Part shown: in pieces, positions 1-12,779 of the stretch
Layout: each line of letters begins with the position of its first letter
Numbering within the stretch: position 1 is the stretch's first letter
From: Aristolochia californica
Lineage: Eukaryota; Streptophyta; Magnoliopsida; Piperales; Aristolochiaceae
Assembly (NCBI GenBank): GCA_029961685.1
Contig: JARWKL010000008.1
Coordinates: 20,741,981 to 20,805,980 of the forward strand
Reading direction: 5' to 3'
DNA length: 64,000 bases
Translations under genes and position numbers: made by a program
Notes under the pieces: generated by a model
Seen by the model: only the letters and a program-made list of their open reading frames with translations
Database searches by the model: none
What the model was told of the DNA's origin: nothing

Positions 1-374
1 CCTAAAATCCAAAGAGAGTTTTTGGAATTATCTCTCCCTAAATTTGTGCATTTCCATTCCATTTTAGATGTACACTTTTTTCTTAAATCAAAACTTTGAG
101 TTTTCACGTTCCGATTCTCACGTAAACACAAAGAAAAATTCAAATAGATCACGACAAAATAAAAATTTTAGAGTTTATGAATGGAAAAAATAAAATGATA
201 ATTTCAGAGTTTTGTATGGAAAAAATAAAAAACTACAAAAAATGTAAGTAAAGAAAATTTATTCACACACCACAAACGAACACATAAGTTTTGTTGTCCA
301 AGTTTTGGAAATTCCACTAGTTTAATACTAATGGTTTGGAATATGATAAGAAAGAGATTTCTAACTGATCCTAA
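1..374. repeat. Incomplete first monomer, z-like
   Basis: The window opens mid-unit at CCTAAAATCC, the z-type marker that precedes the T-rich segment, and runs to the dyad landmark at 375. It contains a local duplication: an ATGGAAAAAATAAAA stretch occurs at about 180 and again at 217, giving a z-like AAATAAAAATTTTAG reading followed by a b-like ATGATAATTTCAGAG reading. This looks like a z/b chimera. Confidence 0.6.
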
Positions 375-857
375 CATGTTTTAAATATGGATATTCATCC
401 TTGAAACATGTTAAAGAGGCAAATGTTATATGGATCCAAACATTTTACAGGGAACAACAAATGCTAATTAAATTCTCAAGTGAACGTGCAGTGGGATATT
501 TACCTGAGTCAAACAAGCCATTTTTTTACCCAATCACAAAAAGTTGAACAAACAATCACAGATGACTTATGGATTTGGAGTCAACACTCACTTAAAAATC
601 CCCTGCCTCCCCCTTTTCCTTTCCATTTTATATGTACATTTTTTTCTTAAATCAAAACTTTGAGTTTCCATTTTCCGATTCACTCGTAAACTAGAAGATG
701 AAGGTAAATAGACCACAACAAAATAAAAATTTTAGATTTTATGTACGGAAAAATTAAAAAAATAACAAAAGTTTAGTTGTCCAAGTTTGGGAAATTCCAC
801 TAGTTCAACCCTAATGGCTTAGAATTATATAAGATATAGATTTCTAACTAATTCTAA
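375..857. repeat. Truncated monomer (483 bp), d-like, with three deletions
   Basis: The unit between landmarks 375 and 858 is about 206 bp short. Three junctions are visible. Near 560, GATGA joins directly to CTTATGG, losing about 60 bp. Near 620, the C-rich box CCCTTTTCC runs straight into TTTCCATTTTATATG, losing about 105 bp including the TATA-like motif. At about 764, AATAACAAA joins AGTTTAGTTG, losing about 44 bp. The last deletion is shared with the monomers ending at 10782 and 13415 and marks type d. Confidence 0.7.
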
Positions 858-3609
858 CATGTTTTAAATATGGATATTCTTGGTTGAAACATGTTAATGA
901 TGCAAATGCCCTATGGATCCATACCTTTTAAAGCGAACATCAAATTCTCATTAAATTCTCAAGTGAACGTGCGGTGGAATATTTACCCGAGTGAAACAAG
1001 CCATTATTTTCCATTCTTACTAAAAGCTAACCTAACAATTATAGATGATTTTTAAAGTGATTTAATGGTCAATCATGTGTAACGAGCTATGTTTTTTTAA
1101 GAAATGACTTATGGATTGGGAGTCAACACTCAGTTAAAAATGCCCCGCCTGCCCTTTTTCCGTTCAATGCAAAACCAAATATATAAAACATAAAAGAGTT
1201 TGCAGTGCCTAAAAGTTACAGAGAGTTTTTAGAATTATCACTCTTTACATTTGTGCCTTTCCATTCTCTTTTAGATGTACACTTTTTTCTTAAATACAAA
1301 CTCTGAGTTTTCACTTTTCGATTCTCTCATAAACAAGAAGATAAGGGCAAATATATCACAACAAAATGCAAATTTTAGAGTTTATGTATAGAAAAAATAA
1401 AAAACAGTAACAAATGTAAGTAAAGAAAATTTAATCACACACCACAAATAAACCCAAAAGTTTTGTTGTCCAAGTTTGGGAAATTCTATTAGTTCAACCC
1501 TTATGGCTTGGAATATGATAAGAAAGAGATTTCTAACTGATCCTTACATGTTTTAAATATGGATATGCATGCTTGAAACATGTTAAAGAGGCAAATACCC
1601 TATGGATCCAAACATTTTAAAAGCAAACAACAAATGCTCATTAAATTCTCTAGTGAACGTGCGGTGGGATATTTACCCGAGTCAAATAAGCCATTATTTT
1701 GCCAATTTACAAAAAGTTGACCTAACAATCACAGATGATTTGTAAAGTGATTTATCGGTCAATCCTGCATAACGGGCTTTGTTTTTTTAAGAAATGATGT
1801 ATGGATTGGGAGTCAACACTCAGTTAAAATTCCTCCGCCTCCCCCTTTTCCTGATCTTTACAAAACCTAATATTTTAAAACTAAAAGTGTTTGCAGTCTT
1901 AAAAATTACTGAGAGTTTTTGAAATTATCTCTCTCTACATTTGTGCATTTCCATTCCATTTTAGATGTTTATTTTTTTCTTAAATTAAAACTTTGAGTTT
2001 TCAGTTTCCGATTCTATCATAAACAAGAAGATAAAGGCAAGTTGATCACAAAAAATGATAATTTTGGAGTTTATCTATGAACAAAATTAAAAAAATAATA
2101 AATTTAAGAAAAGAAAATTTATTCACACACCACAAACTAACACAAAAATTTTGTTTGTCCAAGTTTTGGAAATTCCACTAGTTCAACCCTAATGGCTTGG
2201 AATATGATAAGAAATAGATTTATAACTGATCCTAACATGTTTTAAATATGGATATGCATGCTCGAAACATGTTAAAGAGCCAAATGCCGTATGGATCCAA
2301 ACCTGTTAAAGCGAACAACAAATGCTCATTCAATTCTCAAGTGAACGTGTGGTGGGATATTTTTACCAGTCAAACAAGCCATTATTTTGCACGTTTACAA
2401 AAAGCTGACCAAACAATAAAAGATGATTTGTAAATTGATTTATCGATCAATCATGCGTAACGGGCTATGTTTTTGGTAGAAATTACTTATGGATTAGGAG
2501 TCCACACTGAATTAAAAATCCGCCGCCTACCCTTTTCCCGATCATTGCAAAACTTCATATATAAAAATAATAGTTTGGAGTCCCTAAAAGCTATAGTGAG
2601 TTTTATGAATTATCTCTCTATACATTTGTGCATTTCCATTCCATTCTAGATCTACACATTTTTCTTAAATCCAAACATTGAGTTTTCACTTTTCGATTCT
2701 CTCGTAAACAAGAAGAAAAAGGCAAATAGATCACAACAAAATGAAAATTTTAGTGTTTATGTATGGAAAAAATTAAAACAATAACAAATGTAAGTAAATA
2801 AAATTTATTCACACACGTCAAACGAACACAAAAGTTTTGTTGTCCAAGTTTGGGAAATTCCATTAGTTACCCCATAGTGGCTAGGAATTTGATAAGAAAG
2901 AGATTTCTAAGTGGTCCTAACATGTTTTAAATATGAATATGCATCCTTGAAACATGTTAAAGATGCAAATACACAATGGATACAAACCTTTTAAAGCAAA
3001 CAACAAATGCTCAATAAATTCTCAAGTGAACGTGTTGTGGGATATTTACCTGAGTCAATCAAACCATTATTTTGCCCATTTACGAAATGCTCACCAAACA
3101 ATCACATATGATTTTTAAAGTGATTTATCGGTCAATCATGTCTAACGGGCTATGTTTTCGTAACAAATGACTTATGGATTGGGTGTCAACACTAAGTTAA
3201 AAATCACTCGCCTCCCCCTTTTCCAGATCATTTCATAAACTTATATATAAATACTAAAATAGTTTGCAGTCCTTAAAAGTTACAAAGACATTTTGGAGTT
3301 AGCTCTCTCTACATTTGTGAATTTCCCTTCCATTTTAGATGTATACTTTTTTCTTAAACAAAACTTTGAGTTTTCAATTTCCGATTCTCTTGTAAGCAAG
3401 AAGATAAAGGCGAATAGATCACAACAAAAAGAAAATTTTAGAGTTTATGATTGGAAAAAATTGAAAACAATAATAAATGTATGTAAATAAAATTTAGTCA
3501 CACACCACAAACGAACACAAAATTTTTGTTGTCCAAGTTTGGGGAATTCCATTAGTTCAACCCTAATGGCTTGGAATTTGATAAGAAAGAGATTTCTAAC
3601 TGATCCTAA
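858..3609. repeat. Four-monomer run e-b-c-f
   Basis: The units start at 858 (e: CATTCTCTTTTAG near 1267), 1547 (b: TTTATTTTTTTC near 1967 and AAAAAATGATAATTT near 2054), 2236 (c: CATTCTAGATCTACAC near 2643 and TTACCCCATAGTGG near 2866) and 2921 (f: AAAAAGAAAATTTT near 3425). Lengths are 689, 689, 685 and 689 bp. With the d-like unit before it, this gives d-e-b-c-f, in the cyclic order seen elsewhere but without z. Confidence 0.65.
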
Positions 3610-4655
3610 CATGTTTTTAAATATGGATATGTATGCATGAAACATTTAAAAGATGCAAATGCCCTATGGATCCAAACCTTTTAATGCAAACAAAAAATGC
3701 TCAATAAATTCTCAAGTCAACGTTCGGTAGGATATTTAACCAAGTCAAACAAGACATTATTTTGCCCATTTACAAAAAGCTGACCTAACAATTACATATG
3801 ATTTTTAAAGTGATTTATCGGTCAATCATGCATAACGGGCTATGTTTTTTTAAGAAATGACTTATGGATCTGGAGTCAACCCTCAGAGAAAAATCCCCTA
3901 CCTCCCCCTTTTCCCTTTCAATGCAAAACCAAAGATATAAAACATAAAAGAGTTGCAGTCCCTTAAAGTTACAGAGAGTTTTTAGAATTATCTCTCTCTA
4001 CATTTGTGCATTTCCATTCTCTTTTAGATGCACACTTTTTCTTAAAACAAAACTCTAAGTTTTCACTTTTCGATTCTCTCGTTAACAAGAAGAAAAAGGC
4101 AAATAGATCACAACAAAATGCAAATTTCATAGTTTATGTTTGGAAAAAAATTTAAAAATAAAAAAAGTAAGTATTTATCGGTCAAGCATAACGGGCTATT
4201 TTTTTTAACAAAATGACGTATGGATTGGGAGTCAACACTCAGTTAAAAATCCCCCAACTCCCCCTTTTCTAGATCTTTGCAAAACATAATATGTAAAAAC
4301 TAAAAGAGTTTGCAGTCCCTAAATGTTACAGAGAGTTTTTGAAATTATCTCTCTCTAAATTTGTGCATTTCCATTCCATTTTAGATATTCATTTTTTTCT
4401 TAAATCAATACTTTGAGTTTTTACTTTATGATTCTCTCGTAAATAAGAAGATAAAGGCAAATAGATCACAAAAAATGATAATTTTAGAGTTTTGAATGGA
4501 AAAAATAAAAAAACAATAACAAATGTAAGTTAAGAAAATTTATTCATACACCACAAACGAACACAAAAGTTTTGTTATCCATGTTTCGGAAATTCCACTA
4601 GTTCAACCCTAATGGCTTGGAATATGATAAGAAAGAGATTTCTAACTAATCCTAA
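3610..4655. repeat. Fused e/b monomer pair with about 331-bp deletion
   Basis: Landmarks 3610 and 4656 are 1046 bp apart, two units minus about 331 bp. The first half is e-type (CATTCTCTTTTAG near 4013). At about 4170-4176, GTAAGTA joins TTTATCGGTC, which removes the dyad, the BamHI site and the segment between. The second half is b-type (ATTCATTTTTTTC near 4387, AAAAAATGATAATTT near 4467). The e-to-b order is preserved across the scar. Confidence 0.75.
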
Positions 4656-7600
4656 CATGTTTTAGATATGGATATGCATGCTTTAAACATGTTAAAGAGG
4701 CAAATGCCCTATGGATCAAAACCTTTTAAAGAGAACAACAAAAGCTAATTAAATTCTCAAGTGAACGTGCGGTGGGATATTTACCCGAGTCAAACAAGCC
4801 ATTATTTTGCCCATTTAAAAAAAGCTGACCAAACAATCACAGATGATTTGTAAGTTGATTTATCGGTCAATCATGCATAACGGGCTATGTTTTTGTAAGA
4901 AATAACTTATGGATTGGGAGTCAACACTCAGTTAAAACTTCCCCGCCTCCGCCTTTCTCCGATCATTGTAAAACCTAATATATAAAAACTAAAGGAGTTT
5001 GCAGTCGCTAAAATTTATATTGAGTATTTTGAATTATCTCTCTCTATATTTGTTCATTTCCATTCCATTCGAGTTCTACATTTTTTTCTTAAATCAAAAC
5101 TTTGAGTTTTCACTTTCCAATTCTCTCCTAAACCAGAAGATAAAAGCAAATAGATCACAATAAAATGAAAATTTTAGATTTTAAGTAGGGAAAAAATTAA
5201 AAACGATAACAAATGTAAGTAAAGAAATTTTTTTCACAAACCTCTAACAAACACAAAAGTTTTGTTGCAAGTTTGGGAAATTCCATTAGTTGCCCCATAA
5301 TGGCTTGGAATTTGATAAGAAATATATTTCTAACTGATTCTAACATGTTTTAAATATGGATATGCATGCTTGAAACATGTTAAAGATGCAAATGCCCTAC
5401 GGATCCAAACCTTTTAAAGCGAACAACAACTGCTCATTAAATTCTCAAGTGAATGTGCTGTGGGATATTTAGCTAAATCAAACAAGCCATTATTTTTCCC
5501 ATTTAAAAAAAGCTGACCTAACAATCATGGATGATTTGTAAAGTGATTTATCAATCAATCATGTGTAATGGGCTACGTTTTAGTAAGCAATGACTTATGG
5601 ATTGGGAGACAACACTCAGTTAACAATTGCCAGCCTCCCCCTTTTCCCGATCATTGCATAACTTAATATTTAAAAATTAAAAGATTTTGTAGTCCCTAAA
5701 AGTTACAAAGACTTTTTGGAATTATCTCTCTCCACATTTGTGCATTTCCATTCCATTTTAGATGTACATGTTTTTATTAAATGAAAACTTTGAGTTTTCA
5801 CTTTCCGATTCTCTCGTAAACATGAAAATAAAGGCAAATAGATCACAACTAAATGAAAATTTTAGATTTTTTGTATGGAAAAAATAAAAAACAATGATAA
5901 ATGTGTGTAAAGAAAATTTATTCACACACCACAAACGAACACAAAAGTTTTGTTGTCCAAGTTTTGGAAATTCCACTAGTTCAACCTAGTGGCTTGGAAT
6001 TTGATAAGAAAGAGATTTCTAACTGATCGTAACATGTTTTAAATATGGATCTGCGTGTTTGAAATATGTTAGAGATGCAAATGCCCTTTGGATAAAGTGA
6101 ACAATAAATGCTCATTAAATTCTCAAGTGAACGTTCAGTGGGATATTAAACCGAGTCATACAAGCCATTATTTTGCTCATTTACATAACGCTGACCTATA
6201 AATCACTGATGATTTTTAATTTGATTTATCAATCAATGCATAACAGACTATGTTTTTGTAAGAAATGATTTATGGATTGGGAGTCAACCCTTAGTGAAAA
6301 ATCCCCCGCCTCCCCCTTTTTCCCGTTCATTGCAAAACCTAATATTTAAAAACTAAAAGAGTTTGAAGTCCCTAAAATCCACGGAGAGTTTTTGGAATTA
6401 TCTCTCACTACATTTGTGCATTTCCTTTCCATTTTAGATGTACACTTTTTTCTTCAATCGAAACCTTGAGTTTTAACGTTCCGATTCTCACGTAAACAAG
6501 AAGATAAAGTCAAATAGATCATAACAAAATGAAGTTTTAGAGTTTAAGAATGGAAAAAATTAAAACAAAATATCAAGTGTAAGAAATGAAAATTTATTCA
6601 CACTCCACAAATGAACACAAAAATTTTATCGTCCATGTTTGGGAAATTCGACTAGTTCAACCCTACTGGCTTGGAATTTGATAAGAAAGAGATTTCTAAC
6701 TGATCCTAACATGTTTTAAATATGGACATGCATGCTTGAAACATGTTAAAGATGCAAATGCCCTATAGATATAAACCTTTCAAGTGAACGTACGGTGGGA
6801 TATTTACCCGAGTAAAATAAGCCATTAGTTTGCCGATTTACAAAAAGCTTACCTAATAATCACAAATGATTTGTAAAGTGATTTATCAGTCAATCACGTA
6901 TAACGGGCTAATATTTTGTAAGAAATGACGTATGGATTGGGAATCAACACTCAGTTGGCCTCCCCCTTTTTCAGATCTTTGCGAAACCTAATATATAAAA
7001 AGTAAAAGAGTTTGTAGTCCCTAAAAGTTACAAAGTATTTTTGAAATAATCTCTCTCTACATTTGTGAATTTCCATTCCATTTTAGATTTTCATTTTTTT
7101 CTTAATTCAAAACTTTGAGTTTTCACTTTCCGATTCTCTTGTAAACAAGAATAAAAAGGCAAATAGATCAGAAAAATGATAATTTTAGAGTTGTGTATGG
7201 AAAAAATTTAAAAAATAATAAATGCAAGTAAATAAAATTTATTCACACATCACAAACGAACACAAAACTTTTGTTCTCCAAGTTTTGGAAATTCCTCTTG
7301 TTCAACCCTATTGGCTTGGAATATGATAAGAAAGAGATTTCTAACTGATCCTAACATGTTTTAAATATGGATATGCATGCTTGAAACATGTTAAAGAGCC
7401 AAATGCCCTATGGTTCCAAACCTTTTAAAGCAAACAACAAATGCTCATTAAATTCTCATGTGAATATGCGGTGGGTTATTTACCCAAGTCAAACAAGCCA
7501 TTATTTTCCCCATTTACAAAAATTTGACCAAACAATCACAGATGATTTGTAAATTGATTTATAAGTCAATCATACGTAACGGGTTACATTTTTGTAAGAA

Positions 7601-8044
7601 ATTATTTATGGATTGGGAGTCAACACTTAGTTAAAAATCCTCGCCTCCCCCTTTTCCTGATCATTGCAAAACCTAATGTATAAAAACTAAAGGAGTTTAA
7701 AAACCCTAAAAGTTATAGTGAGTTTTTTGAATCATCTCTCGCTACATTTGTTCATTTCCATTCCATTCTAGATCTACATTTTTTTCTTAAATCAAAACTT
7801 TGAAATTTCTCTTTCCAATTCTCTCGTAAACAAGAAGATACAGGAAAATAGATCACAACAAAATGAAAATTTTAGAGAATATGTATGGAAAAAATTAAAA
7901 AACAATAACTAATGTAAGTAAAGATAATTTATTCATACACCTCAAATGAACACAAAAGTTTTGTTGTTCAAGTTTGGTAAAGGCCATAAGTTACCCCATA
8001 ATGGCTTGGAATTTTATAAGAAAGAGATTTCTAAATGATCCTAA
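4656..8044. repeat. Five-monomer run c-g-z-b-c
   Basis: The units start at 4656 (c), 5344 (g: CATGGATGATTTG near 5527 and GTTTTAGTAAG near 5578), 6033 (z: CCTAAAATCCAC near 6371 and TTCTTCAATCG near 6451), 6710 (b) and 7355 (c: CATTCTAGATCTACAT near 7762 and TACCCCATAATGG near 7992). Lengths are 688, 689, 677, 645 and 690. The b unit is short because about 31 bp are lost at 6777 (ACCTTT joined to CAAGTGAACG) and about 13 bp at 6956 in the C-rich box. Compared with the inferred cycle, f is missing between c and g. Confidence 0.65.
7353..7392. repeat. Representative dyad element (one per monomer)
   Basis: Left arm AACATGTTTTAA (7353-7364), 16-bp spacer with GCATGC, right arm TTGAAACATGTT (7381-7392). 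The arms are complementary at 11 of 12 positions, and each also contains the self-complementary 8-mer AACATGTT. The element recurs at the landmark positions given for each block and is one of the best-kept parts of the unit. It is lost or collapsed at about 17541, 24298, 25646, 26927, 34241, 46487 and 53142. A function as a protein site or cruciform is inference only. Confidence 0.8.
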
Positions 8045-9448
8045 TATGTTTTAAATATGGATATGCATGCTTGAAACATGTTAAAGATGGAAATGCCCTA
8101 TGGATCCAAACCTTTTAAAGAGAAAAATAAATGTTCATTAAATTCTCAAGTGATCGTGCAGTGGGATATTTACCCGAGTCAAATAAGCAATTATTTTGCC
8201 CATTTACAAAAAGCTGACCTAACAATCACAAATGATTTGTAAAGTGATTTATCGGACAATCATGCATAACAGGCTAAGTTTTTGTAAGAAATGATGTATG
8301 TATTGGGAGTAAACACTCAGTTAAAAATCCCCCGCCTCCCACTTTTACAGATCTTTGCAAAACCTAATACATAAAAACTAAAGTTGTTTGAAGTCCCTAA
8401 AAGTTACAGAGATTTTTTGAAATTATCTCTCTCTATATTTGTGCATTTCCATTCCATATTAGATGTTCATTTTTTTCTTAAATCAAAACTTTGAGTTTTT
8501 ACTTTCCGATTCTCTCGTAAACAAGAAGATAAAGAAAAATAGATCACAAAAAATGATAATTTTTGAGTTTTGTGTGGAAAAAATAAAAAAATATCAAATG
8601 TAAGGAAAGAAAATTTATTCACTCACCACAAATGAACACAAAATTTTTGTTGTCCAAGTTTTGGAAATTCCACTAGTTCAACCCTAAAGGTTTGGAAAAT
8701 GATAAGAAAGAGATTTCTAACTGATCGTAACATCTTTTAAATATGGATATGCATGCTTGAAACATTTTAAAGAGGCAAATGCCCTATGGATCTAAACCTT
8801 TTAAAGCAAACAACAAATGCTAATTTAGTTTTCAAGGGACTGTGTGGAGGGATATTTACCCGAGTCAAACAAGCCATTATTTTGCCCATTTACAAAAAGC
8901 TGACCAAACAATCATAGATGATTTGTAAATTGATTTATCGGTCAATCATGCGTAACAGATGAGTTGTAAAGTGACTTGTCTGTCAATACGGGTTATGTTT
9001 TTCTAAGAAATGACATATGGATTGGGAGTCAACACACAGTTAAAAATCCCCCGCCTCCCCTTTTTCCCGATCATTGCAAAACCCAATATATAAAATCTAA
9101 AAGAGTTTGTAGTCCCTCAAAGGTACAAAGACAATTTGGAATTATCTCTCCCTTCATTTGTGCTTTTCAATTATATTTTATATGTAAATTGTTTTCTTAA
9201 ATCAAAACTTTGAGTTTTCAATTTCCGATTCTCTCATAAACAAGAAGATAAAGGCAAAAAAGATCAAAAAAAAAAATTTAGAGTATATGAATGGAAAAAA
9301 TTAAAAACAATAACAAATGTAAGGAAATAAAAATTTTCTCACACCACAAACGAACACAAAACTTTTGTTGTCCAAGTTTTGGATATTCCACTAGTTCAAC
9401 CCTAATGGCTTGGAATTTGAGAAGAAAGAGATTTCTAACTGATCCAAA
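8045..9448. repeat. Two monomers b-f, c skipped, with internal duplication
   Basis: Unit 8045-8730 is b-type (TTCATTTTTTTC near 8466, AAAAAATGATAATTT near 8546). Unit 8731-9448 is 718 bp and ends with f markers (AAAGACAATTTGG near 9125, dyad arm AACAAGTTTT at 9447). The c monomer expected between them is absent. The extra 30 bp come from a partial tandem duplication at 8917-8989, which sits between the b-like and f-like parts and may be the scar of the exchange that removed c. Confidence 0.6.
8917..8989. repeat. Imperfect tandem duplication of a 41-bp segment
   Basis: The segment beginning GATGATTTGTAAATTG and ending GCGTAACA (8917-8957) is followed at once by a second, divergent copy beginning GATGAGTTGTAAAGTG (8958) and ending GTCAATA (about 8988) before CGGGTTATG. 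The second copy lacks about 10 bp near its end. This accounts for the 718-bp spacing of landmarks 8731 and 9449. Confidence 0.8.
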
Positions 9449-12400
9449 CAAGTTTTAAATATGGATATGAATGCTTGAAATATGTTAAAGATGCAAATGC
9501 CCTATGGATCCAAACATTTTAAAGCGAACAACAAATGCTCATTAAATTCTCAAGTGAATGTGCGGTGGAATATTTACCCGAGTCAAACATGCCATTATTT
9601 TGCCCATTTAAACAAAGCTGACCTAACAATCATGGATGATTTGTAAAGTGATTTATCGGTCAATCATGAGTAAGGGGCTAAATTTTTGTAAGAAATGACT
9701 TAGGCGTTGGGAGTCAACACTCGGTTAAAAATCCTCCGCCTCCCCCTTTTCCCGATCATTGCAAAACCTAATATATAAAAATTAAAATATTTTGCAGTCC
9801 ATAAAAGTTAAAAAGACTTTTTGGAATTATCTCTCTCTAAATTTGTGCATTTCCATTCCATTTTATTTGTACACTTTTTTCTTAAATCAAAACTTTGAGT
9901 TTTCACTTTCCGATTCTCTCGTAAACAAGAAGATAAAGGCAAATAGATCACAACAAAATGAAAATTTTAGAGTTTATGTATGAAAAAATTTAAAACAAGA
10001 ACAAATATATGTCATGAAAATTTATTCACACACCACAAACGAACACAAAAGTTTTGTTGTCCAAGTTTGGGAAATTCCACTTGTTCAACCCTAATGACTT
10101 GGAATTTGATAAGAAGGAGATTTCTAACTGATCCTAACATGTTTTAAATATGGATATGCATGCTTGAAACATGTAAAGATGTAAATGCCCTTTGGATCCA
10201 AACCTTTTAAAGCGAACATCAAATTCTCATTAAATTCTCAAGTGAACGTGTGGTGGGATATTTACCCGAGTCTAACAACCCATTATTTTGCCCATTTACA
10301 AAAGCCTGACCTAACAATCACATATGATTTGTAAAGCGATTTATCGGTCAATCATGCGTAACGGGCTATGTTTTAGTAAAAAATGACTTATGGATTGTGA
10401 GTTAACACTGACTTAAAAATCCCCCGCCTCCCCCTTTTCCCGATCATAACAAAACCTAAGATATGAAAACTAAAAGTGTTTGCAATCCCTAAAATTTAAA
10501 AACACTTTTTGGAATTATATCTCTCTTCAATTGTGCATTTCCATTCCATTTTAGATGTACACTTTTTTCTTAAATAAAAAATTTGAGTTTTCACTTTCCG
10601 ATTCACTCATAAACAAGAAGATAAAGGTAAATAGATTACAACAAAATGTAAATTATAGAGTTTATGTATGGAAAAAATTAAAAATTATAACAAAATTTTT
10701 GTTGTCCGAGTTTGGGAAATTCCACTAGTTCAACCCTAATGGCTTTGAATTTGATCAGAAAGGGATTTCTAACTAATCCTAACATGTTTTGAATATGTGT
10801 ATGCATGCTTGAAACATGTTAAAGATGCAAATGCCCTATGGATCCAAACCTTTTAAAGAGAACATCTAATTCTCATTCAATTCTCAAGTGAACGTGCGGT
10901 GGAATATTTACTAGAGTCAAACAAGCCATTATTTTGCCCATTCAAAAAAGCTGACCTAACAATCACATTTGATTTGTAAAGTGATTTATCGATCAATCAT
11001 GAGTAACGGGCTATATTTTCGTAAGAAATGACTTATGGATTGGGAGTCAACACTCAGTTAAAAATCCCCCACCTCCCCTTCTTCCTGTTCAATGCAAAAC
11101 CTAATATATAAAACGTAAAAGTGTTCGCAGACCCTAAAAGTTACAGAGAGTTTTTAGAATTATCTCTCTCTACATTTGTGCATTTCCATTCTCTTTTAGA
11201 TGTACACTTTTTTCTAAAATCACAACTCTGAGTTTTCACTTTCCGATTCTCTCGTAAACAAGAAGATAAAGTCAAATAGATCACAACAAAATGCAAATTT
11301 TAGATTTTATGTATGGAAAAAATTAAAAACAATAAAAAATGCAAGTAAATAAAATTTAATCACACACCACAAATGAACACAAAAGTTTAGTTGTCCTAGT
11401 TTGGGAAATTCCACTAGTTCAACCCTAAAGGCTTGGAATATGGTAAGAAAGAGATTTCTAATTGATCCTAACATGTTTTAAAAATGGATATGCATGTTTC
11501 AAATATGTTAAATATGCAAATGCGTGATGGATCCAAACCTTTTAAAGCGAACAACAAATGCTAATTAAATTCTCAAGTGAATGTGCCGTGGGATATTTAC
11601 CCGAGCCAAACAAGCCATTATTTTTCCGATTTGCAAAAAAGTGACCTAACAATCACAAATGATTTGTCAAGTGAATTATCGGTCAATCTTGCATAACGGG
11701 CTATGTTTTTGTAAGAAATGACTTATGGATTGGGGGTCAACACTCAGTTCGCCTTCCTCTTTTCCAAATATTTGCAAAACCTAATATACAAAAACTAAAA
11801 GAGTTTGCAGTCTCTAAAAGCTACAGAGAGTTTTTGAAATTATCTCTCTCTACATTTGTGCATTTACATTCAATTTTAGATGTTCATTTTTTTCTTAAAT
11901 CAAAACTTTGAGTTTCTAATTTTTTATTCTCTCATAAACAAGAAGATAAAGGCAAATAGATCACAAAAAATTATAATTTAAGAGTTTTGTTTGGAAAAAA
12001 TAAAAAAAAATAACAAATGTAGGTTAATAAAATTTATTCCACAAACGAACACAAAAGTTTTGTTGTCCAAGTTTTGGAAATTCCACTAGTTCAACCCTAA
12101 TGGCTTGGAATATGATAAGAAGGAGATTTCTAATGGATCCTAACATGTTTTAAATATGAATATGCATGTTTGAAACAAGTTAAAGAGGCAAATGCCCTAT
12201 GGATCCAAACCTTTTAAAGCGAATAACAAATGCTAATTAAGTTCTCAAGTGAATGTGCGGTAGGATATTTACCCGAGTCAAACAAGCCATTATTTTGCCC
12301 ATTTACAAAAAGCTGACCAAAAAAACGCAAATGATTTGTAAATTTATTTATCGGTCAATCATGCGTAATGGGCAATGCTTTTGTAAGAAATTACTTATGG

Positions 12401-12779
12401 ATTGGGAGTCAACACTCAGTTAAAAATCCCTCGCCTCCCCGTTTTCCCGATCATTGCAAAACCTAATATATAAAAACTAAAGGAGTTTGCAGTCACTAAA
12501 AGTTATAGTGAGTTTTCTAAATTATCTCTCTCTACATTTGTTCAATTCCATTCCATTCTAGATCTACATTTTTTTCTTTAATCAAAACTTTGAGTTTTCA
12601 CTTTTTTATTCTCTTTTAAACAAGAAGATAAAGGCAAATAGATCACAACAAAAGGAAAATTTTAGTGTTTATGTATGGAAAAAATTAAAAACAATAACAA
12701 ATGTAAGTTTGGGAAATTCCATTAGTTACCCCATAATGGCATGGAATTCTATAAGAAACTGATTTCTAACTGATCCTAA
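9449..12779. repeat. Five-monomer run g-d-e-b-c
   Basis: The units start at 9449 (g: CATGGATGATTTG near 9629), 10138 (d: ATAACAAAATTTTTG near 10688, the shared 44-bp deletion), 10783 (e: CATTCTCTTTTAG near 11195), 11472 (b: TTCATTTTTTTC near 11882) and 12144 (c: CATTCTAGATCTACAT near 12552 and TACCCCATAATGG near 12726). Lengths are 689, 645, 689, 672 and 636. The b unit has a partly deleted C-rich box at 11749. The c unit lost about 50 bp near 12706, where ATGTAAG joins TTTGGGAAATTCC. This run supplies the g-to-d link that closes the inferred cycle. Confidence 0.65.
10421..10441. repeat. Representative C-rich box (one per monomer)
   Basis: CCCCCGCCTCCCCC followed by TTTTCCC is a strand-biased pyrimidine run in an otherwise A/T-dominated unit. 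On the minus strand it gives three runs of three or more G plus an isolated GG, enough for a two-tier but not a regular three-tier four-run G-quadruplex. It occurs in nearly all intact units, and most variants keep the C-rich character. It is partly deleted at 6956, 11749, 19841 and 20521 and wholly deleted at 49371. Confidence 0.75.
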
